Assembly: GCA_964490765.1 (NCBI GenBank)
Contig: CAZBDV010000001.1
Coordinates: 62,001-126,000, forward strand
Length of the DNA stretch: 64,000 nt
Source of the DNA: CAZBDV01 sp964490765
Lineage (GTDB): Bacteria; Cloacimonadota; Cloacimonadia; Cloacimonadales; JAJBBL01
Direction: 5' to 3'
Part shown: in pieces, positions 45,001 through 52,312 of the stretch
Position numbering within the stretch: position 1 is the stretch's first letter
Layout: each line of letters starts with the position of its first letter
The notes under the pieces: generated by a model
The model's database searches: none
Told to the model about the DNA's origin: nothing
The model's input: only the letters and a program-made list of their open reading frames with translations
Position numbers and translations under genes: made by a program

Positions 45001-47457
45001 TTACTTTATCATCATCATTCTTCGAGTCTGAGACTGACCCTGATATGATACTCTATAGAAATAGACTCCTGAGCTTACCGGCCGTCTCTGGTTATCTCTA
45101 CCATTCCAGATGATATTGTGAGTTCCGGGATCTAAAACCTGATCGTTAACTAATGTCTTAACTTTCTGACCTTTCAGATTGAATATCTCCACTGAAACAG
45201 CATCTCTATCCTCTATCGAGAAGGATATTGTAGTTTCTGGATTGAAAGGATTCGGGTAGTTCTGAGTCAGGATGAAACCCTGTTCCTCGTTGATGATATC
45301 GTCAACGAATGATACATCTCCGGTATAGGTGAATGTATATAAGCCTGTAACTGCAGTACCGACCCACATTCTGCCATCCCTATCTGATGATATATGCAGG
45401 GTCCAGTTTGATGGCAGTGGGCTATTGCTTCCATCATAGATTTCAACATCCTCCCCATCGAAGAGAACTATACCACCTAGTGTACCATGCCAGATACGAC
45501 CATATTCATCCATTGTTGTTGAATTAACAGGGGTTACAGAACCATCACCAAGAACTGGAAGAACAGAATTGTAATTTCTCCAGCTTGTACCATCATAACT
45601 GGTAAGGCCTATCAGAGTACCTACCCAGAGGATGTTGTTATCATCGAAGTAAAGATTCCAGATCTCACCAGTCTGTAATGCAGGTGTATTGCCTGGATGG
45701 AAGATACTCCAGTTTGTACCATCAAATCTGTATAATCCCGTCTTGGTTCCAACCCAGAGATCATCTGTCAGAGGATCGACCTCAACTGTGTAGACCTCAT
45801 TTGTCAAAAGTCCAGAGTTCATACTATTATAATGAGTCCAGCTACTACCATTATAACAAGCGACACCCCCATAAGCAACATCGGGTCTACCGATCCAGAT
45901 ATTATTCTGACTGTCGACAGCTATACTTGCAGCATACAATTGTTCCAGATTTGAATTGGTGTAATTTATAGCTGTCCATCCCGTACCGTCATTATAAACT
46001 ACTCCACCATGGTGGTGATCATTACCCGTAGCCAGATATATCACATCATCTTTGATTTTGATATCATTGACCAGATAATTAGCAATGGAATCGTAACTGT
46101 AATTTACCCACTCTTCGCCATCGTATCCTGTTAAGCCACCAGTTCCATTGTTGAGAATGTTGTATCCGCTACCTATCCAGGCGTGTGTGGAGTGTTCAGC
46201 ATTAACACTCCAGATATTCATGCAAGTTAATCCTGATTCCGGGTCTGATATGTCCATCAATTCAATGATTCCGTTGTTATATACATATAACCCATAGAAT
46301 GAACTCGCTATCAAGATTCTGTCATCTGAAATCGGATAGATTCCTGAAATATTGTATTCAGCGATGGGGCTGTTGTAATTATCATAGAAAATCCAGTCAT
46401 CACCATTAAACATGGCAATACCATGGCTTGTTCCTAACCAGAGATTTCCGCAGTTATCGAGGGTAATAGTGTTTACCGAACCTTCTAACATTTCCTCTGG
46501 ATTATTGCGTCCTGTAGAGAATAAATTACCATCCTTCATTGTTGTTTTAAGCTCCGGCAATTCTCGTGAGCGATTATGATTAGGAAATCTGTGGGAACTT
46601 GTTACAAACTCTTTGCCTGAAGAAAGAGACTGCAACTCTTCTTCGAACGGAAAATCATAACAGATGAACTCATTACCATCATAAGAGTAATAGCTGTCAT
46701 ATCCACCGGCAAACCAGATTGTTCCGTCTGCAGAGATATCACTATCCCAGAACCTGACAGTATCATATCGCTTCGGTATAATATCGAAGTAATCCGTCCA
46801 TACCCCATCAATATAGCTTGCTACACCACCACCTGTAAAGTCTGTTGTTCCGCTTATCTGATATTCATCCAGTGTTAACCAGATTTCATCATTTTCTGTT
46901 ATCAGTATGGATGTTACATTCATAGAATTCATTTCGGTATTATCGAGATTGAAGATCGTCCACTCCCCATCAGGAGATAAACGGGCCAATCCCCCATAAT
47001 AGGTAGCTACCCAGACGTTACCAATACTATCAGTCTCTACATCACAGACACTGTTAGATGGCAAGGGGCTGTTATTTGACTGGTATACAACCCAGTTATC
47101 CTCAGTATCCCAGAGATGCAATCCACCAAAATAGTCTGGTGATATCAAATAATCTCCGTAATAATGATCGGTTCCTATCCAGAGATTACCAGCGTTATCT
47201 TTGGCTATTCCAGTTATGAAATTCGATGTTAGCCCGGAGTTCGCAGTAGTATAGACAACTCTTTCTCCGGTCTCTTTGTTTAATTTGACCAGTCCACCAA
47301 AAGTTCCTATCCAGAGGTAATCACCATCCTCATAGATATCTTTGACTACATAGATACTCGTGTATCCGTCCCAATCGATAGGTTCTGATGATAACATCAC
47401 TACACTTAGGAACAGGAACATCAGAACCAAAATCTTCATTAGATTTTTCTCTCTCAT
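45001..47457 (-). CDS. Secreted two-component-regulator-type propeller protein with sorting domain
   Basis: About 818 residues. A signal peptide (MKILVLMFLFLSVVMLSS) is followed by ten or more Reg_prop blades of the form LWIGTxxGLxxL (LWIGTFGGLVKLN, LWLGTSHGIAMF, LWVGTKTGLYRF, LWVGTLIGLTSY, IWHGTLGGIVLF), likely one or two seven-bladed propellers, then a sorting domain (NYPNPFNPETTISFSI, VSVEIFNLKGQKVKTL, SGVYFYRV). Such propellers are usually the periplasmic sensor part of hybrid kinases; here the propeller stands alone with no kinase or membrane helix. GGAGG is five bases before the ATG at 47457, favouring it over the longer start at 47469. It follows the receiver gene by about 31 bp. Confidence 0.88.
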   Translation of the reverse strand: MREKNLMKILVLMFLFLSVVMLSSEPIDWDGYTSIYVVKDIYEDGDYLWIGTFGGLVKLNKETGERVVYTTANSGLTSNFITGIAKDNAGNLWIGTDHYYGDYLISPDYFGGLHLWDTEDNWVVYQSNNSPLPSNSVCDVETDSIGNVWVATYYGGLARLSPDGEWTIFNLDNTEMNSMNVTSILITENDEIWLTLDEYQISGTTDFTGGGVASYIDGVWTDYFDIIPKRYDTVRFWDSDISADGTIWFAGGYDSYYSYDGNEFICYDFPFEEELQSLSSGKEFVTSSHRFPNHNRSRELPELKTTMKDGNLFSTGRNNPEEMLEGSVNTITLDNCGNLWLGTSHGIAMFNGDDWIFYDNYNSPIAEYNISGIYPISDDRILIASSFYGLYVYNNGIIELMDISDPESGLTCMNIWSVNAEHSTHAWIGSGYNILNNGTGGLTGYDGEEWVNYSYDSIANYLVNDIKIKDDVIYLATGNDHHHGGVVYNDGTGWTAINYTNSNLEQLYAASIAVDSQNNIWIGRPDVAYGGVACYNGSSWTHYNSMNSGLLTNEVYTVEVDPLTDDLWVGTKTGLYRFDGTNWSIFHPGNTPALQTGEIWNLYFDDNNILWVGTLIGLTSYDGTSWRNYNSVLPVLGDGSVTPVNSTTMDEYGRIWHGTLGGIVLFDGEDVEIYDGSNSPLPSNWTLHISSDRDGRMWVGTAVTGLYTFTYTGDVSFVDDIINEEQGFILTQNYPNPFNPETTISFSIEDRDAVSVEIFNLKGQKVKTLVNDQVLDPGTHNIIWNGRDNQRRPVSSGVYFYRVSYQGQSQTRRMMMIK

Positions 47458-47488
47458 CTTTGCCTCCATAATTATTTGTTATGATCAA

Positions 47489-47908
47489 TTATATGAACAT
47501 GGACATCAGCTTGAAGGAAGAGGGATTACTCTTCTTCAGCGACATCAAGCTCTCGAGTTTTGTTAAAAAGTTCTCTAAAGGAAGTGGTTTGTGATAAATA
47601 GCTTCCAGATCCATCTCTGTCGCTTTGTCGAGAAGTGTTGTATCAATATAACCTGAAAACAATATGATCTTAGCCTGGGGATTGATTCCCTTGATTGCTT
47701 TAATTAAAGTTAAGCCATCCATTCCGGGCATCTTGTAATCAGTAGCGATGACATCATAATCACTACTGTTATAACTTTTCAGTGCTTCAAAGGGATCGTC
47801 AAAATAATCAGTACTATAGCCGTGTAAAGACAATGCTCTGCTTAAACTGTGGAGTGAATTGAGATCATCGTCTATGATCATTATCTTCAATTTTTCCTTT
47901 CCACTCAT
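47489..47908 (-). CDS. Single-domain response regulator (receiver only)
   Basis: 139-residue CheY-like receiver with no output domain. The acidic pair Asp13-Asp14 lies in IMIIDDD, the phospho-acceptor is Asp57 (VIATDYKMPGMDG), the switch Ser is in ILFSGYID and the conserved Lys in YHKPLP. It ends soon after the fold. The frame is open up to 48010, but a perfect sigma-54 promoter lies at 47945-47960 inside that extension, and GAGGT sits eight bases before the ATG at 47908. That makes 47908 the start. It is the first gene of an apparent operon with the propeller and large surface-protein genes, just downstream of the NtrC-type activator. Confidence 0.88.
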   Translation of the reverse strand: MSGKEKLKIMIIDDDLNSLHSLSRALSLHGYSTDYFDDPFEALKSYNSSDYDVIATDYKMPGMDGLTLIKAIKGINPQAKIILFSGYIDTTLLDKATEMDLEAIYHKPLPLENFLTKLESLMSLKKSNPSSFKLMSMFI

Positions 47909-47944
47909 CTGAATATACCTCGAAATTATTTTGTCTAAGCTATT

Positions 47945-47960
47945 TGCAACATCTGTGCCA
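47945..47960 (-). promoter_or_regulatory. Perfect sigma-54 (-24/-12) promoter upstream of the receiver gene
   Basis: On the minus strand TGGCAC (47960-47955), five bases AGATG, TTGCA (47949-47945). GG and GC are ten bases apart and both half-sites match the consensus TGGCAC-N5-TTGCA fully. It lies 36 bp before the receiver start, giving a predicted transcription start near 47934. Confidence 0.85.
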
Positions 47961-48078
47961 CAAGTATGATTTGGGACTAACAGCTTGGCAGGTAAAGAAA
48001 TAAGAGGCAATTATGTCAATATGCAAGGCGGTCAATAAATAGCCAGTACGGGGGTGTGATGATAAGATAATATTCAGC

Positions 48079-48093
48079 GGTCAGAATTTGACC
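48079..48093. promoter_or_regulatory. Inverted repeat upstream of the sigma-54 promoter
   Basis: GGTCA-GAATT-TGACC, perfect 5-bp arms with a five-base centre, about 125 bp upstream of the -24 element. A possible activator or repressor half-site pair. Confidence 0.3.
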
Positions 48094-48112
48094 ATAGAAT
48101 CGGGGGAAATTG

Positions 48113-48157
48113 ATCAGGGATAACTGATAGTAATCGTATCAGTTAAATCAGGGATAA
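48113..48157. promoter_or_regulatory. Candidate enhancer: 9-bp inverted repeat between 11-bp direct repeats
   Basis: TAACTGATA (48121-48129), seven bases, TATCAGTTA (48137-48145) is perfect. It is flanked by two direct copies of ATCAGGGATAA (48113-48123 and 48147-48157), 34 bp apart start to start. It lies between the NtrC-type gene's stop (48165) and the sigma-54 promoter, about 170 bp upstream of the -24 box, typical for an enhancer. A hairpin ending the activator mRNA is an alternative, but no T-run follows. Confidence 0.5.
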
Positions 48158-48164
48158 AATTCAG

Positions 48165-49595
48165 TTATTCCAGTATCTTCTTTCTCAGTGTCTGTCTTGT
48201 TATGCCCAAATACTCAGCAGTTCTGGTTTTATTACCCTGGAACCGATCAAGGATTTTACTAATTATCTTTTTTTCTATCTCTTGAAGTGGCATGCTTTCT
48301 TCTTCCAGTTTTATAAGAATAGTGTCCTGTGATTCAGCGACCTCTTCTTCATAGTAGAGGTCGGCTTCCAAATGTTCAGGTTTTAATTCTACCTCATCAT
48401 AGAGTAAAACTGCTCGTTCGATAGAATTTTCCAGATCCCTGATATTCCCTCGCCAATCTTTATTTATAAGGATATCAAGTGCTTTTTTATTTATTATCCT
48501 GAATCTCTTTTTCTTGATTTCCGCGAAATGATTGAGAAACATCTGGGCAAGTGGTGGGATCTCATCCTTCCTTTCTCTCAGAGGTGGAATCTCGATAAAC
48601 CCGGTATTCAATCTGTAAAAAAGATCCCGGCGGAATCTACCATCGTCGACCAGTTTCCTCAGATCCTGATTAGTAGCACAAACAAAGCGGACATCGAGTT
48701 TAATTTTCTTTATTCCGCCAATTCTATATAGCTCTTTTTCCTGCAATACTCTCAGTAATTTAGGTTGCATATCCAAAGGTAAATCACCAATTTCATCGAG
48801 GAAAATAGTACCCCCTTGAGCGAGTTCCAACTTACCAGGCATCCCTTTTGATTTTGCTCCGGTATAGGCACCACCTTCATATCCGAATAGTTCACTCTCG
48901 AAGAGTGAAGGGGAGATAGCAGAGCAATTTATGCTTATGAAAGGAGTAGTTGTTTCCCCTTTATTGTAATGTATCATTCTGGCAATAACTTCTTTGCCTG
49001 TCCCCGTTTCACCCTGAATAAGCACAGGAATCGACCTGTCTTTATGGTATTTTTCGGTTAGTTTTACGATCTTCTTCATCTTATCGGAAAAGATACCCAC
49101 TTTACCTATTCCAACAATATCAGCATATAACGATTGCAGATCTTTCAGCCTGTTTTCAATCTCTTTAGTTGATTCATGGAGCATGTTATCGAAATTAGCC
49201 TTATACTCTCTATTTTCTCGTAGAAGGTACTGATGTTCTGCTATTTTTTCCACTATAGCTGCTAATTCCTCTACATTAAGAGGTTTCAGGAGATAGTCAT
49301 ATGCTCCGTTTCTGAGAGCTTCGATGGCAGTTGACAACTCGCCGTATCCGGTAATGATTACAACATCGCTGAATTTCCACTCCGGGTTGGATTTTACTTT
49401 CTTCAGAAGCTCAATACCATCTATTCCGGGCATTCGAATGTCGGTCAGGAGCATCGCAAACATTTCTTTGTTCATAAGTTCAAGTGCTTCATCACCATTA
49501 GAACACTGAGTGACTTGATGGCCTAAATAATTAGTTAGAAAATGAGCAGTAGATTGTCTACTTGCTACATCATCATCAATTAGTAGGATGTTCAT
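48165..49595 (-). CDS. Sigma-54-dependent response regulator (NtrC family)
   Basis: 476 residues. The N-terminal receiver has Asp7-Asp9 and phospho-acceptor Asp52 (MLLTDIRMPGIDG). The central AAA+ domain has Walker A GETGTGKEV, the sigma-54 contact loop ELFGYEGGAYTGA (GAFTGA with Tyr for Phe), Walker B GGTIFLDEIGDLP and the arginine-finger region RFRRDLFYRLNTG. The C-terminal Fis-type HTH reads GNKTRTAEYLGITRQTLRKKI. It activates transcription from -24/-12 promoters by ATP hydrolysis. Its ATG overlaps the kinase stop by four bases (AGAGGA upstream), so the kinase is its cognate partner. A perfect sigma-54 promoter lies about 205 bp downstream of its stop. Confidence 0.95.
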   Translation of the reverse strand: MNILLIDDDVASRQSTAHFLTNYLGHQVTQCSNGDEALELMNKEMFAMLLTDIRMPGIDGIELLKKVKSNPEWKFSDVVIITGYGELSTAIEALRNGAYDYLLKPLNVEELAAIVEKIAEHQYLLRENREYKANFDNMLHESTKEIENRLKDLQSLYADIVGIGKVGIFSDKMKKIVKLTEKYHKDRSIPVLIQGETGTGKEVIARMIHYNKGETTTPFISINCSAISPSLFESELFGYEGGAYTGAKSKGMPGKLELAQGGTIFLDEIGDLPLDMQPKLLRVLQEKELYRIGGIKKIKLDVRFVCATNQDLRKLVDDGRFRRDLFYRLNTGFIEIPPLRERKDEIPPLAQMFLNHFAEIKKKRFRIINKKALDILINKDWRGNIRDLENSIERAVLLYDEVELKPEHLEADLYYEEEVAESQDTILIKLEEESMPLQEIEKKIISKILDRFQGNKTRTAEYLGITRQTLRKKILE

Positions 49596-51304
49596 ATTTC
49601 CTCTTCAGTTTCTGAATTAGACAGAGGGAAGCTTATATAGAAAGTTGCTCCACCCTCTTTGTTGTTAGTGTGTTCTATCTTCCCTTTAAATCTATCGACA
49701 ATTCTCTTTACGATAGCTAGACCAAGACCCATATTTTCAGCTGTATTCTTTGTTGAATAAAATGGGTCAAAAAGCTTCTCACCGATATTATCGGGAAGTC
49801 CTGGACCGTTATCCTCTATTTCAATGAAGGCTCGGGATTCTTTCTTATAGGATTTGACAAGAATATATTTTTCTGTTCTGTCACAAGCATCCAGGACCTG
49901 AATAGCATTATTTATCAGGTTTATGATGATCTGTTCGATATATATCTGGTTACTCTCTATATGGAGTTCCGAGGTGCATAATTCTCTCTTCAGATTGATG
50001 TTATGAGTGAACAACTGTCTGCTGATCAGTGAAAGAGCATTTTCAAGTGTCTTGTTCAACTCTACCCTGTCAGATCTATCGATTTCTGGATTGACCCAGA
50101 ATAGTCTCATATGTTTTATGATCTCATCGATGCGTTGAGAGGAATCGGATATCTGTTTCAATTCTTCTATAAAGAGTTCTGGCAATACTCCCGGGTTACG
50201 CTTGTTCCAGAATAGAATACTGTCTGTACTGATTTTAATGGCATTCAAGGGTTGATTTATTTCATGAGTAATTCCTGCCGCAATAACACCGATAGAGGCC
50301 AAACGAGATGCTTTTTCAATAATTCTCATAGCCTCGAGTTGTTTCTTTTCCATCTCAAAACTGCTCTGGATTTCGCTGATCTTGTTAGATAGTTCATCGG
50401 TATAGATCCTGTCTTTTAACTCGGTGTATTTGCGATAATAATCATAGGCCTTCCTAAACTCACCCATATCTTTGTATGTCTCAGAGATTATCCTGTAAGC
50501 TTCTTTCAGTTGGTCTTTTATCTTGATGCTTAAGGCTATCTTTTCAGCTCTCTTTAAATAATCCAGTGCTTTTGTATATTCTCCAGTCTGGTGATAAACT
50601 GTTCCAATTGCGATATATGCTGAAATAATAATGAATTTGTCATCCAGTTCCTTGAGCATCTTTACTGCGTCCTGAAAATATGTAAGAGCTTTCTCGTACT
50701 TCTGCATCTTAAAATAGATATCACCAATATTGACGAGAGTTATAGCTGCACTTCTTTGTTCGCCATTCTCTACTGAGATCCGGTTGGCAGCCCAGAGATA
50801 TTCCAGAGCTTTTTCGTATTCCTCTTTATATGAATAGATTATTCCGGCGTTATTGAAAGGCCTTTGGTAGGTTTCGTTATACTTGATAGATTCCAGAAAG
50901 CAGTCAAGAGCACGATCATAATCTTTCAACTTCTCGTATATCTGACCGATATTGTTCAAGATATCGGCTATACGAATCGTGTTATTTATCTCCCGGTTTT
51001 CTTTTAGTGCTTTTAAGAGATACTCAAGAGCCTTGTCATAGTTATCGAGATAGATATAGTTCAAACCGATTAAATTATAGGCATACCCGGCACGATTCTG
51101 ATCGTGTAGCTGTCTGGATAATGTCAGAACCTGTTCAGCATATTCTTTGCTTTTTGTATACTGACTGTTCCTCCAGCAAGTTTCTGCCAGGTCAATGCAG
51201 AGTTGCATCTTCTCATTATCATTATGACTATTGGCAAGATTCTGTTCTAATTTCCCTATTTTATCGTTCTTCTTCGTTATACTACCATTGTCTTTCTGTC
51301 CCAT
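49592..51304 (-). CDS. Cytoplasmic TPR-containing sensor histidine kinase
   Basis: 570 residues, no signal peptide or membrane helix. About residues 15-300 form seven to eight TPR repeats (for example NLIGLNYIYLDNYDKALEYLLKAL, NIGDIYFKMQKYEKALTYFQDAV). A coiled linker leads to the HisKA-type domain with His347 in AAGITHEINQPLNAI, like NtrB/DctB-type kinases. The HATPase domain is intact: NLINNAIQVL (N), EDNGPGLP (D), DPFYST (F) and MGLGLAIVKRIV (G). It should sense an intracellular or protein-bound signal through the TPR region and phosphorylate the NtrC-type regulator encoded next. Confidence 0.94.
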   Translation of the reverse strand: MGQKDNGSITKKNDKIGKLEQNLANSHNDNEKMQLCIDLAETCWRNSQYTKSKEYAEQVLTLSRQLHDQNRAGYAYNLIGLNYIYLDNYDKALEYLLKALKENREINNTIRIADILNNIGQIYEKLKDYDRALDCFLESIKYNETYQRPFNNAGIIYSYKEEYEKALEYLWAANRISVENGEQRSAAITLVNIGDIYFKMQKYEKALTYFQDAVKMLKELDDKFIIISAYIAIGTVYHQTGEYTKALDYLKRAEKIALSIKIKDQLKEAYRIISETYKDMGEFRKAYDYYRKYTELKDRIYTDELSNKISEIQSSFEMEKKQLEAMRIIEKASRLASIGVIAAGITHEINQPLNAIKISTDSILFWNKRNPGVLPELFIEELKQISDSSQRIDEIIKHMRLFWVNPEIDRSDRVELNKTLENALSLISRQLFTHNINLKRELCTSELHIESNQIYIEQIIINLINNAIQVLDACDRTEKYILVKSYKKESRAFIEIEDNGPGLPDNIGEKLFDPFYSTKNTAENMGLGLAIVKRIVDRFKGKIEHTNNKEGGATFYISFPLSNSETEEEI

Positions 51305-51460
51305 TATTGAGTCCTGTTTGTCCAGTCTGTTAAGTCCACTAAGAATGCTAATCGTTTAATTATCCATAAAATTCATTTTTTGCTGATGATTCTGTCAATT
51401 AAAATATGAGGAGAGCAGAGCGATAACACGATTATCCGAGCATGCAGGATCGACTGCAGA

Positions 51461-51498
51461 AAAAAAGAACGGTTTGTTTTATTATCAAACCGTTCTTT
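51461..51498 (-). terminator. Terminator of the GLUG/sorting-domain operon
   Basis: Perfect 13-bp stem AAAGAACGGTTTG (51464-51476) with CAAACCGTTCTTT (51486-51498). On the minus strand it lies 27 bp after the stop at 51525 and is followed by a run of Ts, isolating this operon from the kinase gene. Confidence 0.88.
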
Positions 51499-51524
51499 CG
51501 CTAAGTAAGATAGATTTTATGTCT

Positions 51525-52304
51525 CTATTTAATTAATGACATCTTTCTGACAGAACTGAAACCTTCTGTCTGCATTTTGTAGAAATAGATACCACTGGCT
51601 ACAGCTTCTCCCCTCTCGTTGGTGCCATCCCATATTATTCTGTGCTCTCCAGCAGTGAACTGATCTTTATCTACAAGGGTTTTTACTCTTCTTCCACGTA
51701 TATCGTAAACTATAATGCTCACAGGTTCTTCTTTATTCAGTGAAAACGTTATTATCGTCTCGGGATTGAACGGATTGGGATAGTTCCACTTAAGATGGGT
51801 AATATACGGAATATTGTTCTCCTCAGTTGCATCCAGGTTATATGGCGGAACAATCATCTGATCTTCTTCACCTAACTGATAGATTGGTCCAAATCCTGAT
51901 GGGATAGTGATATCTCTGATGGCACTTTCTTCATTCTCAGTATAGATAATATTGATCCGAAGAATCGAATCTGTAGGCCAGATCATTGGGAAAGCTGACT
52001 GATCAATAATTGCTATAACTCTGGGGTTATCCGTATCAGCACCGGAGAGAACGATTCTTAATGCCCTGACAGGAGTTTCATCGTCTTCAGAGTTGACCGT
52101 GGCAATAACTTCGTCATCAACTATCAACAATGCCTCGATCTGATAGAGATCAGAATGGCTAATGCCCGTATTAGACACAAGTTCAACAATTTCACAATCA
52201 TCAAGTACCAATTGCTGCAAGATCAATCTCGGATAAACAATCGTATATAGCGGTAATGATGTCAGCAGACAGATAAGAGCGACCAGTATAATAATTTTTC
52301 CCAT
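51525..52304 (-). CDS. Small secreted protein with C-terminal sorting domain
   Basis: 259 residues. A signal peptide (MGKIIILVALICLLTSLPLYT) is followed by about 150 residues of beta-rich sequence not recognised, then a full sorting domain (NYPNPFNPETIITFSL, VSIIVYDIRGRRVKTLV, SGIYFYKM, VRKMSLIK). It starts 8 bp after the stop of the GLUG-repeat gene with GAGG in the gene overlap, so the two are translated together. Because the GLUG protein lacks a sorting domain, this small protein may be its surface partner; that is inference. Confidence 0.8.
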   Translation of the reverse strand: MGKIIILVALICLLTSLPLYTIVYPRLILQQLVLDDCEIVELVSNTGISHSDLYQIEALLIVDDEVIATVNSEDDETPVRALRIVLSGADTDNPRVIAIIDQSAFPMIWPTDSILRINIIYTENEESAIRDITIPSGFGPIYQLGEEDQMIVPPYNLDATEENNIPYITHLKWNYPNPFNPETIITFSLNKEEPVSIIVYDIRGRRVKTLVDKDQFTAGEHRIIWDGTNERGEAVASGIYFYKMQTEGFSSVRKMSLIK

Positions 52305-52312
52305 TTTTCACC

